DNA from: Alphaproteobacteria bacterium
GTDB lineage: Bacteria > Pseudomonadota > Alphaproteobacteria > Rhizobiales > JAKIUO01
Length of the DNA: 44,453 nt
Assembly (NCBI GenBank): GCA_024279115.1
Contig: JAJRRW010000016.1
Location: forward strand, 1 to 44,453
Direction of reading: 5' to 3'
Below the pieces are notes generated by a model. The model was not told the origin of the DNA. It ran no database searches and worked only from the letters and a program-made list of their open reading frames with translations. A program made the position numbers and the translations under genes. This document shows, one piece after another, positions 1 through 10,651 of the stretch. How positions within the stretch are numbered: position 1 is the stretch's first letter; the number at the start of each line of letters is the position of its first letter.

Positions 1-429
1 ATGGCTCTCGAGCCATGTTTTATCCGCACTATTGAGATCTTTCTCGCCGATGATGTGGAAATCTTGCGTTGAAAGTTCAATACGCAGTTTTGCCCAAATT
101 CTGGTCTGATCGGCACTCAATTCAGTAACAAGTGTGCTGATCTGCTGCAATTGCTCACTGGGTATCAGGCCATCCTGGCTTTTGGTTTCGATCCCCGCAT
201 CGACCTGACCGCGCAGTCCGGCAACCCTGACCATATAGAATTCATCAAGATTGGACCCGGAAATGGACAAGAAACGCAATCGCTCCAGCAAAGGATGAGC
301 CTGATTGTCAGCCTCTTCCAATACTCGCTTGTTGAAATGCAGCCAGGAAAGTTCCCTATTGTAAAAGCGGGCGGAACTATTGCGATCAACCGGCGCGCTG
401 CTGGTAGCGTTATCCTCCATATTCGACAT
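1..429 (-). CDS. ppk: Polyphosphate kinase 1, N-terminal part (cut by window edge)
   Basis: The first 143 codons of a polyphosphate kinase, which reversibly moves the gamma phosphate of ATP onto polyphosphate. The reading frame runs off the left edge, so only the N domain is visible. The segment [20 protein letters not shown] near residues 21-40, followed by [20 protein letters not shown], is the classic PPK1 N-terminal signature. The start chosen is the ATG at 427-429, because a stop lies a few codons upstream in frame and GGAG sits about 9 bases before it. A second ATG lies three codons further in. It is the last visible gene of a minus-strand run that includes hdaA, 141 bases upstream. The hda-ppk pairing is common in Alphaproteobacteria. 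Family assignment is secure; catalytic residues lie outside the window. Confidence 0.93.
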   Translation of the reverse strand, partial: MSNMEDNATSSAPVDRNSSARFYNRELSWLHFNKRVLEEADNQAHPLLERLRFLSISGSNLDEFYMVRVAGLRGQVDAGIETKSQDGLIPSEQLQQISTLVTELSADQTRIWAKLRIELSTQDFHIIGEKDLNSADKTWLESH

Positions 430-570
430 GTCCAACTACTCCAGCGAGAGGAAAAACCAGGTGGCTTTGTGATAATGGATAAAATACACGATAGAGTTGT
501 ATTTTCCACTGATTTCACCGCTTTGTGGGTCCCTGCCGTCCGCTACCAGCAGTTTATCAGCCACCTCGCC

Positions 571-1248
571 TCATCTGTTCGACTTATCGAGCAGCACTTC
601 TCTGGCCAAGACCCTGGTGATGGCACGCCCGCTCCCCAGCGAGGAACGGTCAAGCTCATCAACGATCTGTGTCACGGCCTGCAAGGAGCGTTCCATGCGT
701 TTGAACAAATACTCAACCAGTTGCGGTTCAATTTCTATCTGTCGGTCGCTAAATTGCTTGATCATGACGGCTTTCAACAAATTCTCATCGGGCGTCTTGA
801 TCGAAATGCTGGGCAAGGCCAGCAACCTGGAGCGCAAATCCTTTAATTGAATTGCCAGGCCAGCAATCTCTACTCTTGAGGTCAGCAATAATTGACCGCC
901 GCTCTCATTGACTTTGTTGAGCAGGTGAAACAACACATCTTCGCTGGCAAGACCGCCATGCAGATTTTCGATACAGATGGATTGATCCAGAGGTATCCGT
1001 TGCAGATCGACCTTGTGAAGGTCGCTAGCCTCTATCACGCGCGCGCGACTGCGCAACAACCACACATTGACGAGATGGGTCTTGCCGCTGGCCTCGGGGC
1101 CGATCAATAGCTGCGCATATTGGGCCCAGTTCGGCCAGTCATCAATGAGCTTGACCGCCAGCTCATTGCTTTGCGACAAAAAGAAATCTTCTGCCCCAAA
1201 GGCTGGGCGATGCGCGAGATCAAGCGCCAATTGCCTTGCTTTTTTCAT
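571..1248 (-). CDS. hdaA: HdaA, regulatory inactivator of DnaA
   Basis: A 225-residue DnaA-like AAA+ protein of the Hda/HdaA family, which with the DNA sliding clamp stimulates ATP hydrolysis by DnaA and so limits replication initiation. Residues 6-11 (QLALDL) fit the beta-clamp-binding motif expected at the N terminus. Walker A is GPEASGKTH at residues 50-58. The Walker B position reads ICIENLHG, weaker than in true DnaA, as is usual in this family. There is no DNA-binding domain IV of DnaA, which fits the short length. The start ATG has GAGG about 6 bases upstream. The gene begins 10 bases after the end of the AI-2E permease gene, indicating one transcript, and is followed by ppk. Family assignment rests on the motifs, length and neighbourhood. 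Confidence 0.92.
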   Translation of the reverse strand: MKKARQLALDLAHRPAFGAEDFFLSQSNELAVKLIDDWPNWAQYAQLLIGPEASGKTHLVNVWLLRSRARVIEASDLHKVDLQRIPLDQSICIENLHGGLASEDVLFHLLNKVNESGGQLLLTSRVEIAGLAIQLKDLRSRLLALPSISIKTPDENLLKAVMIKQFSDRQIEIEPQLVEYLFKRMERSLQAVTQIVDELDRSSLGSGRAITRVLAREVLLDKSNR

Positions 1249-1258
1249 CGGACCTCAA

Positions 1259-2353
1259 CTAGCCTTTTTTATCCGCATTCTTCAACGCTCTTGAGCCGAT
1301 ATAAAGCTCACTATCAAGATAGCGCTCCAGGGCAAAACGAACAAGCACGCCAATGGCGGCGGCCAGCGGAATGGCGATGAGCATACCCACCAGACCAAAC
1401 AGATAACCAGAAGCAATCAAGGCAAAAATCAACCACACGGGATGCAGCTTTACCTTATCGCCAATAATCTTGGGAGTGAGAAAATTGGTATCCACCAGTT
1501 GGCCAAAGGCAAACACTCCCAAAACCCATAAAATTGGTTGCCATTCGGGCCAGTATTGCACCACTGCCATCGTTCCCGAAATCAAAAACCCGGCCAGTGA
1601 CCCAAGGAAAGGTACAATATTGAGAAGACCTGCTGTCAGACCAATCAGTAAGCCATATTTGAGACCCAGCATGGTCAGGGCAATCGAGTAAAAGATACCG
1701 ACAATGATCGAAATTGTCACCTGACCGCGCAAAAAGCCGGCAATGGATCTATTGATGCGCTTGGTCAGCAAGCGGATAATCGGCGCATGGTCCCGGGGCA
1801 ACCAATCATCTATTTTGCCAACGAAGCTCGCCCAGTCTTTGAGCAGGAAAAAGGTCACAACAGGGGTAATCAGGATCAAGGACATAAAGCTCAACAAGGC
1901 TTTGCCACTGCTCCAAACGGATTGTAAAAGGCCTGTTAGATGCACCGTAGAATCGCGTGCCATATTTTGCATGGCCTGTTCGGCGCCAAGCTGCGAACCA
2001 GGAAACAGCTTGCCAAACCAGGCTTCGCTTCCAGTAATGATTATTTCTCGCCACTGCCTGATATAGGTCGGAATATTGGAAATAAGTTCACTGACCTGGG
2101 CAAGCAGATGCGGGCCGATCAATAGTATGAAAATGAACCCGAGCACGCTGAACACTACAGCAATGAGGACGGTCGCCCAAAGCCGCGATAGCCCATATTT
2201 CTCAAGAAAGTTCGCCAGCGGATCAAGAAAATAGGCGAGAATCATGCCAAGCACGGACGGTAAAAGGACGTCCTTTAAAATGGCCACGGTTAACACAAAG
2301 AGGACAAGCGCCGCTCCCCAAAAAATGATCTGGCGACCCGTTATGCTGTTCAT
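1259..2353 (-). CDS. AI-2E family (PerM-like) inner-membrane transporter
   Basis: A 364-residue polytopic membrane protein of the AI-2E transporter/PerM family. Two hydrophobic segments occupy the first 80 residues, a soluble stretch follows (about 85-150), and several strong membrane segments fill residues 150-345. The C-terminal half carries the family-typical run with PFLGSL, FGQLVDTNFLTPKIIGDK and HPVWLIFALIASGYLFG. Substrates of this family are mixed or unknown (export of signals, Na+/H+ exchange or general efflux have been proposed for different members), so none is assigned. AGGGCAGGGC precedes the ATG. The gene sits between a CDP-alcohol phosphatidyltransferase and hdaA on the same strand with short gaps, an arrangement familiar in Alphaproteobacteria. 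Confidence 0.9.
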   Translation of the reverse strand: MNSITGRQIIFWGAALVLFVLTVAILKDVLLPSVLGMILAYFLDPLANFLEKYGLSRLWATVLIAVVFSVLGFIFILLIGPHLLAQVSELISNIPTYIRQWREIIITGSEAWFGKLFPGSQLGAEQAMQNMARDSTVHLTGLLQSVWSSGKALLSFMSLILITPVVTFFLLKDWASFVGKIDDWLPRDHAPIIRLLTKRINRSIAGFLRGQVTISIIVGIFYSIALTMLGLKYGLLIGLTAGLLNIVPFLGSLAGFLISGTMAVVQYWPEWQPILWVLGVFAFGQLVDTNFLTPKIIGDKVKLHPVWLIFALIASGYLFGLVGMLIAIPLAAAIGVLVRFALERYLDSELYIGSRALKNADKKG

Positions 2354-2415
2354 GCCCTGCCCTTATTTAATCTCATATTGAACGCTGCGGATAACTGTCA
2401 TGCCATTTGGGTACT

Positions 2416-2955
2416 CTATTGATACGGCACCATATGTTTGAACCATCCACGCAGATAAGCAAGCGCAGAGAGTATCGTCGAGGCGGCGACAATCAAAATA
2501 AGCAATTTTACAACACTGCCAAGCCCCAGTTGCAAGCCAAGATCAGCCAGCACGAGGGCCGCCAGTAAAATTTGTCCAGCGGTATTAATCTTGCTGATAA
2601 TCAACGGTTTCATGGCAACGGGATGCTCCATCAGCCATGACAGTAAAATACCGCCAACGATTAACAAGTCACGAGATACAACCAAAATGACCAGCCAGGT
2701 GGGAATGGCATTAAACAGGCCAAGAGTAACATAAATACTGACCAGCAGCGCCTTGTCGGCTGCTGGATCCAGCCATGCGCCAAGCTCTGTGCTCCAGTCA
2801 AATTTTTTGGCGAGAAACCCGTCAAGGCCGTCCGTAATGCCAGCAATGACAAACAGCGCAAAGGCGCTGGTCATTTGATCTTCGATGATCAGTAAAACGA
2901 TCAATGGCACCATCAACAGGCGCATTATCGTGAGAACATTTGGTATAATGTACAA
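2416..2955 (-). CDS. CDP-alcohol phosphatidyltransferase family protein
   Basis: A 179-residue membrane enzyme of the CDP-alcohol phosphatidyltransferase family, which joins CDP-diacylglycerol to an alcohol with release of CMP. The N terminus PNVLTIMRLLMVP is typical of PgsA-like members, and the catalytic signature D-x2-DG-x2-A-x-(about 9)-G-x3-D-x3-D is visible around residues 42-68 (TDGLDGFLAKKF, then ELGAWLDPAADK). About five or six hydrophobic segments are present. It could be a glycerophosphate (PgsA) or a cardiolipin-synthase-like paralogue. Many alphaproteobacteria have a separate pgsA near uvrC, so no symbol is given. It lies 62 bases upstream of the AI-2E permease gene on the same strand. 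Confidence 0.88.
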   Translation of the reverse strand: MYIIPNVLTIMRLLMVPLIVLLIIEDQMTSAFALFVIAGITDGLDGFLAKKFDWSTELGAWLDPAADKALLVSIYVTLGLFNAIPTWLVILVVSRDLLIVGGILLSWLMEHPVAMKPLIISKINTAGQILLAALVLADLGLQLGLGSVVKLLILIVAASTILSALAYLRGWFKHMVPYQ

Positions 2956-3081
2956 GAAAGTGCCACTCCCAGGCGGTGCCGTGAGACAAATATATTCGTC
3001 TCTGCAGGTACTTTTTAGACAAGTCTATGGCCTAGTCTGCATGACTTGTCAAAACGTCTCGCGCGGAATTGCCCAGCCGGA

Positions 3082-4254
3082 TCACCTCTTTGAACGCAAA
3101 ACCAGATCCTTGCCACTTCGATCAAGTGCAAAGCGATAGGCCGAAAGCTGCGATTGCAGACGCTCAATCCCCCCTGGATATTTCAATCGAACATCGGCGC
3201 CGCGAGGAGACAGGGAGTTGACCTGCATTTTTTGCACTCCCGGGATCGTTTGCAACCGCTTTTTTATCTGCTGCCAGTCACGCAAGCCCCGAAAAGCCAC
3301 GCGTAAAAATACCGTTTCATGGATGAGACGTTTGCTACTGGCAGCTTCATCGAGCTGGCCAGGAGCTGACAATACCGCCACCACATCGCCGGTGATCCGC
3401 GGTTCACGCCAGCGCCCCTCAATGATCCCAAAGGCGATATTGGCGACGGTTTCATAGTTTTTGGCCGAGGCACCATCTTTGAACGGGATTTCCTGCGAAT
3501 AATCAATCGGGCCCACATGATCCTCGCCATAGATCCGCAACACAAGGCGATTTTTTTGGCTGTTTAGCTGAGCATCCACCAAAATGAATTTGGAGGCCGC
3601 ATAACGATCGCGCAAAATATCATATTGCTGGCCTGCGCCATTGGTGATTTTTTGCCAGAGTTCATGATCGCCCTGCTTGGGCTGATAGAGCCTTGTATCT
3701 GTTAGGGCATGCTTGAAATCAATTGTGCGCCAGGCTCGCCACCAGTTTCGGCTATTCTTTTTATCAACGGATTGATCATCCGTACCGCGAAAAACAGGCA
3801 TAAGCACCTGCTTTTTCGAGCGCTGGTCAAAAAACGGCACGCCTTTTTTAACCAGCAATGACTGTAGCTTTTTGCGTGAAAATTTATAATCCAGCAAAGC
3901 CAGGTAGCGGGTCGACGAATTGCGCTCGCTGCGGACAGCAAAACCATCAATAACCTCATCCGCCTCTGCCGGGGTCAGGCTCGCCAGTCGGTCATAGGCG
4001 CGAAAAGGAGCAAGCCGTTTAAACATCAGCTTAAGGGCCTGCAACGGCCCCTCTTGCAGCGCGCGCTGTTTGGCGATCACCGCGTTATCGGCGCGGGCAT
4101 CAATTTTCACCTTGGCGATCGTGTAAACACTGGCGGCGCGCGCCATCACCGGCTCGCCATAGCCTGGTTGAACCACCAGCACCAGCGCCAATGGCAGGGC
4201 CAATAATCCGTGGCCAAACGGGCTGGCCTTTGAAATGCAATGTTTTAAAGTCAT
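3082..4254 (-). CDS. DUF2066 domain-containing exported protein
   Basis: A 390-residue protein matching the DUF2066 family, of unknown function. The N terminus has a positively charged start and a hydrophobic stretch (LLALPLALVLVV, about residues 17-28), consistent with a signal peptide or signal anchor, so the protein probably acts in the envelope. After that comes the family-typical part beginning YTIAKVKIDARADNAVIAKQ, with a following GFAVRSERNSSTRYLALLDY segment. The gene is divergent from purM and first in the minus-strand run towards pgsA-like, AI-2E permease and hdaA. This order (hdaA, permease, DUF2066, purM) is recurrent in Alphaproteobacteria, which is the main support for the family call. 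No catalytic motif was recognised. Confidence 0.8.
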   Translation of the reverse strand: MTLKHCISKASPFGHGLLALPLALVLVVQPGYGEPVMARAASVYTIAKVKIDARADNAVIAKQRALQEGPLQALKLMFKRLAPFRAYDRLASLTPAEADEVIDGFAVRSERNSSTRYLALLDYKFSRKKLQSLLVKKGVPFFDQRSKKQVLMPVFRGTDDQSVDKKNSRNWWRAWRTIDFKHALTDTRLYQPKQGDHELWQKITNGAGQQYDILRDRYAASKFILVDAQLNSQKNRLVLRIYGEDHVGPIDYSQEIPFKDGASAKNYETVANIAFGIIEGRWREPRITGDVVAVLSAPGQLDEAASSKRLIHETVFLRVAFRGLRDWQQIKKRLQTIPGVQKMQVNSLSPRGADVRLKYPGGIERLQSQLSAYRFALDRSGKDLVLRSKR

Positions 4255-4426
4255 TTTCTATATTCAACCCAAAAGGCCCGAGAGATCAAGCCGACTTATA
4301 AACGGCGAAGCTCTATATTGTAAACATCGCGAAAAATACGGCAAAATTGCGGATAACGGCCTTGACGATGCGCTCAATAAAGGGCTTGCTGTGCGCACAA
4401 ATTCAAATAGCGGGTAAGCCCAATTC

Positions 4427-5530
4427 ATGAACGATAAAACCAAGTCCCCCCAAAAGGGCCTGACCTATGCACAAAGCGGCGTCGATATTGATGCTGGCAA
4501 TGCCTTTGTTGAGGCCATCAAGCCACATATCAAACGCACCAATCGCGCTGGAGTGATGGGATCTATCGGCGGGTTTGGTGGCCTTTTCGATCTCGCGGCC
4601 CTCGACTATAAGGACCCCCTTCTGGTTGCCGCCAATGATGGCGTTGGCACCAAGGTCAAGCTGGCCTTTGAAACCGGGCGACATGATACCGTTGGCATTG
4701 ACCTCGTGGCCATGTGTGTCAATGATCTGGTTGTGCAGGGCGCGGAGCCTTTGTTTTTTCTTGATTATTTTGCCACGGGAAAATTGCAGCCCGGGATCGC
4801 TGAACAAGTGGTTGCTGGAATTGCCACGGGGTGCGAGCTGGCGGGATGTGCGCTGATCGGTGGCGAAACCGCCGAAATGCCAGGTATGTATGAGGCTGGC
4901 GAATATGATCTGGCGGGGTTTTCTGTTGGCGCGGTGGAGCGCTCGAACGTTCTGCCACGCAAGGATATTGTCGCTGGTGATATTGTTGTCGCGCTTCCCT
5001 CATCAGGCCCCCATTCCAACGGCTACTCATTGATCCGCAAACTGGTTGCCGATGCGGGACTTGATTTTAACGCCCCGGCGCCTTTTACGGCAAAACCAAT
5101 GTCGCTGGGCGAGGCTTTGATTACGCCCACCAGGATTTATGTGCGCGCCTTGCTGCAGGTCCTGTCAAACACAGGCGCGGTAAAAGCTCTGGCCCATATT
5201 ACAGGCGGTGGTCTGACCGAAAATCTTCCCCGCGTTCTTCCTGGCGACCTTGCCGCGCAGATTGATCTTGGGGCGCTCGCTTCAGCCGACAATGTGGATG
5301 CAGACGCGCGCGCGATCTTTGGCTGGCTGCAATCGCAGGGCGGCATCGCCGAAACTGAAATGCTCCGGACCTTCAATTGCGGCGTTGGCATGGTCATGAT
5401 CATTGAGCCTGACAAGCTCGATGCCGTCCTATTGGAGCTTGGCGAGGACCAGGCGTTCGTGCTTGGCGAGGTGGCCTGCAAGAAGGCTGACAAGCCGGTC
5501 AATTATGCTGGCGCACTGGACTGGAGCTGA
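4427..5530 (+). CDS. purM: Phosphoribosylformylglycinamidine cyclo-ligase (AIR synthetase)
   Basis: A 367-residue PurM, which converts FGAM to AIR with ATP in de novo purine synthesis. Visible signatures are the N-terminal [28 protein letters not shown], the nucleotide-binding [41 protein letters not shown], and near the C terminus [10 protein letters not shown] and NCGVGMVMI. Length is close to the usual 345-360 residues. The ATG is preceded by GGGTAAGC, a modest ribosome binding site. The gene is divergent from the DUF2066 gene and its TGA lies 4 bases before the purN ATG, so the two are co-transcribed and probably translationally coupled. Confidence 0.97.
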   Translation: MNDKTKSPQKGLTYAQSGVDIDAGNAFVEAIKPHIKRTNRAGVMGSIGGFGGLFDLAALDYKDPLLVAANDGVGTKVKLAFETGRHDTVGIDLVAMCVNDLVVQGAEPLFFLDYFATGKLQPGIAEQVVAGIATGCELAGCALIGGETAEMPGMYEAGEYDLAGFSVGAVERSNVLPRKDIVAGDIVVALPSSGPHSNGYSLIRKLVADAGLDFNAPAPFTAKPMSLGEALITPTRIYVRALLQVLSNTGAVKALAHITGGGLTENLPRVLPGDLAAQIDLGALASADNVDADARAIFGWLQSQGGIAETEMLRTFNCGVGMVMIIEPDKLDAVLLELGEDQAFVLGEVACKKADKPVNYAGALDWS

Positions 5531-5534
5531 GGAC

Positions 5535-6209
5535 ATGAACAAGAAACGGATCGGCGTTTTGATCTCGGGGCGCGGCAGTAACATGTCGTCCTTGATCGAG
5601 GCTTGTAAACACCCAGAATTTCCAGCGCAAATCTCTGTGGTCATCTCCAATCGCCCCAAAGCAGCCGGTTTGCAAATCGCCGCCAGTGAAGGCATCAAAA
5701 CGGTTGCCATCAATCATCGCGATTATGAAAGCCGCCCGGCTCTTGAAACCGATTTGCATGAAGCGCTTGTCGGCGCCGGGGTGGAGCTTATTTGCAATGC
5801 CGGATTTTTACGCCTGCTGACAGCCGAATTCGTTGACAAATGGCATGATCGTCAGCTCAATATCCACCCGTCATTGCTGCCCTCTTTCAAGGGCTTGCAC
5901 ACGCATCAGCGCGTCCTGGATGCCGGGGTGAAAGTGACGGGTTGCACCGTCCATCTCGTGCGAACCGACATGGATGCCGGCCCTATCATTGCGCAAGCCG
6001 CAGTAGCGGTTGAAGCAGATGATGACGCAAATAGTCTGGCGGCGCGCGTGCTGGCCGCCGAACATCAGCTATACCCTCACGCCCTCAAACTGTTTGTACT
6101 CGGCAAGGCATATGTCGAAAATGAAATGATCGAGATGGCACCAGAGCCCGGCCAGGCGCTTGTCTGCAATCCGCGCGCAATATTCTCCCCCGCATTGGAA
6201 AAGACTTGA
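5535..6209 (+). CDS. purN: Phosphoribosylglycinamide formyltransferase 1
   Basis: A 224-residue PurN, which formylates GAR using 10-formyltetrahydrofolate. The N-terminal phosphate-binding motif ISGRGSNMSSLIEA, the catalytic region NIHPSLLPSFKG (Asn about 109, His about 111) and the downstream TDMDAGPIIAQAAV, holding the conserved catalytic Asp, are all present. The open frame extends upstream into purM, but the ATG at 5535 is chosen: it gives the normal family N terminus (KKRIGVLISGRGSN), and the end of purM supplies the ribosome binding site GAGCTGAGGAC. It ends 4 bases before the stop of the opposing frame that carries the tail of the TPR gene, so the two genes converge tightly. Confidence 0.97.
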   Translation: MNKKRIGVLISGRGSNMSSLIEACKHPEFPAQISVVISNRPKAAGLQIAASEGIKTVAINHRDYESRPALETDLHEALVGAGVELICNAGFLRLLTAEFVDKWHDRQLNIHPSLLPSFKGLHTHQRVLDAGVKVTGCTVHLVRTDMDAGPIIAQAAVAVEADDDANSLAARVLAAEHQLYPHALKLFVLGKAYVENEMIEMAPEPGQALVCNPRAIFSPALEKT

Positions 6210-6213
6210 ATTT

Positions 6214-6573
6214 CTATTGAAACAGCCAGTTGAGGATCGATTTTTGTTTGCGGCGCTGGGCGCGTTTTTTGGCCCCTCTGTTTCGCCGGGACTTGGTGGC
6301 GTTGCGCCTTGTTGGTCCCCAGATATCTCCCCAGGGTGACGACACATAACCGCCACTCCCCGGCTTGCGCCTGGCAATCCTCGGTCTGGCTTTTTTGAGC
6401 AGTACTTCGCTGGTCATACCATCAGGGTCGATGACAGCAACTGTACCATTGCCCCATTTCCAGCTGGCTTTTTTGTCTCCCCATTTGTGAGGCTCGATGG
6501 CAGCCAGTCTGGCCTTATTCAAATTGATAATGGCGTTATATTCAAGTGGCGAGGCATTTCCCCCTCCCCCTTG
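6214..6573 (-). pseudogene. Out-of-frame C-terminal tail of the TPR protein
   Basis: About 118 codons that look like the displaced end of the TPR gene upstream. The segment starting ASPLEYNAIINLNKARLAAI has normal protein composition, then a Trp/Lys/Gly stretch (PHKWGDKKASWKWGNGTV), AVIDPDGMTSEVLL, and a strongly basic end (RRNATKSRRNRGAKKR). The upstream part of this frame, antiparallel to nothing useful, is low-quality, so coding seems to switch into this frame at the G-rich run 6563-6573 (on the minus strand, GGGGGAGGGGG). Adding one G there joins it to the TPR frame. Its stop lies 4 bases from the end of purN, which is a natural gene boundary. No known domain was recognised. Confidence 0.65.
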
Positions 6574-7994
6574 CTGCCTGCATAATAGCGCAAAAGACCA
6601 ATGCCTTTCCAGACACCCTTGAGAGGGCTCCATTCCAGCAGCTTGGGCTCGCCCTGCCCATATGTTTCGATGAAGCCGTAAAAATAGGGGTATTTCTTGT
6701 GATAGACATAATATTTGCCATCTGGCAAACGGGACAAAGACCATCCCGAAACCGGTTCGCCAATCAGCGCTCCCTCGTAGCTGGGCAATGTGCCTGTGAG
6801 GCGCTTCAAGCCCTTGCGCGTGCCGCCAAAGAATCGATCCGCTTTGAGAGAGCGTTGATAATAGGCGATTGCTTCGTCGGTATTTTTTCGTATCTCGTGG
6901 ATCTGGGCAATCAGCTTGAGCGCTTCGGGATGTTCTTTGGCGATTTCCAAGACGGTCGCGAAGTCATCAAGCGCATTGTCATAGTCTCCCTTGCGTTTGG
7001 CAATCCGCCCCCTCGACAGATAGGATTGAGCACTGGTGGGATCCAGTTCCACAGCCTTGTCGGCATCGCTAAATGCTTTTTCATAGTTTTTCACAAAGCT
7101 GAAACACAAGGCACGCAATGCATAGGCCTTGGCGTGCCCGGGAGCAAGGTCGATGGTTTTGGTATAATCGGAGATCGCCGGCAGATAGTCACTCAAGCCC
7201 TGATAGGCCTGGGCGCGCTCAAAATAGAGCTGCGGCTCCATGCGTGCCAGAGCAATCGCATGGGTGTAGTCTTTGACAGCCAAGCGGTGTTTCTTCAAAT
7301 TGGCAAAGGTGCGGGCTCTGGACAAAAAAACCATGCCATAAGTCTTGTTGAGCTTGACGGCGCGCGAAAAATCTCGCAAGGCCGCATAGTTTTTGCCTTT
7401 CGACAAGAACGCCCGCCCGCGCCCATTATGGGGGACCGCATTGAGGGTCAAATATCTGACGGCGGCATCGAAATCATCAACAGCTTTGTCGAGATTTCCC
7501 AACTCGAAATGAGCACTGCCTCGATTATTGTAAGCAACTCCATAAGTCGGGGCAATCTCGATGGCCTTCGAAAACACCTCAACAGCATCTTTGGTGCGGT
7601 TGAGATCCATATAGACATTGCCCATATTATTGTAGACTTGTGGATATTGGGCGTTCAGAGCAATGGCAGCGCTAAAATCAGCCAGAGCCTTGTCGGTTTG
7701 TTTCAATCGCCAATAGGCAACACCGCGGTCGCTATGAATAGTCGCCTTGCGAATGTCAGACAGCTTGTCATATTCCAGCGCCTGATCATATGCCTTGATG
7801 GCCTGCTGATTTTTACCACGCAACAAGGCCGCTGCTGCTTGTCGCACCAGCAGCACAGAGCGTTCAGCGACGGTCTCCGCCGTGACGTTCGACGGGGCCA
7901 TGGGGAACATGGCCAGCGCAAGGGCAATCAATACGAATATTTTCGTAAAGCTGGATCCTTGTCTTATGTTCTGACTATTGTCCCGGCTCATCAT
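6519..7994 (-). CDS. Exported tetratricopeptide-repeat protein (frameshifted near its 3' end)
   Basis: As read, 491 residues. A cleavable-looking signal peptide (FVLIALALAMFPMAPSNVTA, about residues 18-37) is followed by some nine or ten TPR units (for example GVAYWRLKQTDKALADFSAA, NNRGSAHFELGNLDKAVDDF, SRGRIAKRKGDYDNALDDFA), indicating a periplasmic or envelope scaffold. After the repeats comes a non-TPR stretch with aromatic residues (KYYVYHKKYPYFYGFIETYG). The last 15 or so residues are probably wrong: the frame breaks at a G-run near 6563-6573 and coding continues in another frame to 6214. The frame is open to 8129, but the ATG pair at 7989-7994 is preferred because GAGGCG lies just upstream and the signal peptide follows directly. 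It is divergent from glnB. Function unknown. Confidence 0.8.
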   Translation of the reverse strand: MMSRDNSQNIRQGSSFTKIFVLIALALAMFPMAPSNVTAETVAERSVLLVRQAAAALLRGKNQQAIKAYDQALEYDKLSDIRKATIHSDRGVAYWRLKQTDKALADFSAAIALNAQYPQVYNNMGNVYMDLNRTKDAVEVFSKAIEIAPTYGVAYNNRGSAHFELGNLDKAVDDFDAAVRYLTLNAVPHNGRGRAFLSKGKNYAALRDFSRAVKLNKTYGMVFLSRARTFANLKKHRLAVKDYTHAIALARMEPQLYFERAQAYQGLSDYLPAISDYTKTIDLAPGHAKAYALRALCFSFVKNYEKAFSDADKAVELDPTSAQSYLSRGRIAKRKGDYDNALDDFATVLEIAKEHPEALKLIAQIHEIRKNTDEAIAYYQRSLKADRFFGGTRKGLKRLTGTLPSYEGALIGEPVSGWSLSRLPDGKYYVYHKKYPYFYGFIETYGQGEPKLLEWSPLKGVWKGIGLLRYYAGSKGEGEMPRHLNITPLSI

Positions 7995-8701
<707 letters not shown>

Positions 8702-8760
8702 ACAAATATTTCTCGTGAGCGCTGTGTCGCTTGTTTCTTCAAGTTTGGATGGAAGATTTG

Positions 8761-9099
8761 ATGGGCGATGATAAAGAGGCCAAAAAGCTTCAAGAACAGA
8801 TAAAGCAGGTCCGTGAGAGCCTGCCAAAAGATAGCAAAAGTCCTCAGGACAGGGCTTTTTATGAAACCACTTTTAACAAGTTGACGGAAATCGCCGACCT
8901 TTTTTCAACCAAAGAGGTTGCCGCTCCAAAGACTGGCCATCCAGCCAAAGTGCTGGCAACACCTGCGGTATCTGGTGCCAGAGGAATAGAGGCAGTTACT
9001 GCTTCTGCACCGGACCTCGCCGCGACGATGGTTTCTGGTTCGCGTGAACCAGAAACAGTCAATAACACAAACCCGAAAGCATCAGAAAAGGGAACAAAT
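8761..9099 (+). other. Open frame continuous with glnA: possible N-terminal extension or small protein
   Basis: A 113-codon stretch in the glnB-glnA spacer, open and in frame with glnA with no stop in between. It begins with an ATG preceded by GGAAGATTTG (a good ribosome binding site). Its first 50 codons encode a charged helix-like sequence ([20 protein letters not shown], later [16 protein letters not shown]), then an Ala/Pro/Thr/Ser-rich linker. Type I glutamine synthetases normally start at the site I assign to glnA (9100), with its own Shine-Dalgarno. The stretch could therefore be a separate small gene that lost its stop, an N-terminal extension giving a 582-residue protein, or a non-coding leader open by chance. 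Its second half carries strong inverted repeats. Confidence 0.4.
8941..9056 (+). promoter_or_regulatory. Cluster of RNA hairpins upstream of glnA
   Basis: Several inverted repeats lie back to back in the glnA leader: CCAGC/GCTGG at 8941-8956 (6-base loop); a nested element at 8974-9011, where GGTGC(C)AGA can pair with TCTGCACC, or AGAGGCA (8988-8994) can pair with TGCTTCT (9000-9006), the two sharing bases and so mutually exclusive; and a perfect 11-bp stem GTTTCTGGTTC/GAACCAGAAAC at 9031-9056 with tetraloop GCGT. The last ends 43 bases before the glnA ATG and has no U-tract, so it is not a simple terminator. It may be a processing, stability or attenuation element setting the GlnB:GlnA ratio. 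The function is inferred. Confidence 0.5.
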
Positions 9100-10509
<1,410 letters not shown>

Positions 10510-10530
10510 TCGACCATTTCGGCTATTTTG

Positions 10531-10572
10531 AAAAGGGGCGGTGCCAGATGGCATCGCCCCTTTTTGTTTTTT
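10531..10572 (+). terminator. Rho-independent terminator of glnA
   Basis: AAAAGGGGCG and GTGCC on the left arm pair with GGCAT and CGCCCCTTTT on the right around the loop AGAT, a 15-bp stem with one G-U pair, followed by TTTTTGTTTTTT. It begins 22 bases after the glnA stop. Confidence 0.93.
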
Positions 10573-10651
10573 GGACCATAGCCGCTTGCCAGATTGGCAA
10601 ACTGCTATAAAATAACTCGCATCTGCAAATATCGCGCAACGGAGACTGTTT

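Noticed and set aside
151-846. A 231-codon plus-strand open frame at the left edge
   Set aside because: It lies across the 3' end of hdaA and the start of ppk on the opposite strand, both of which have clear family signatures.
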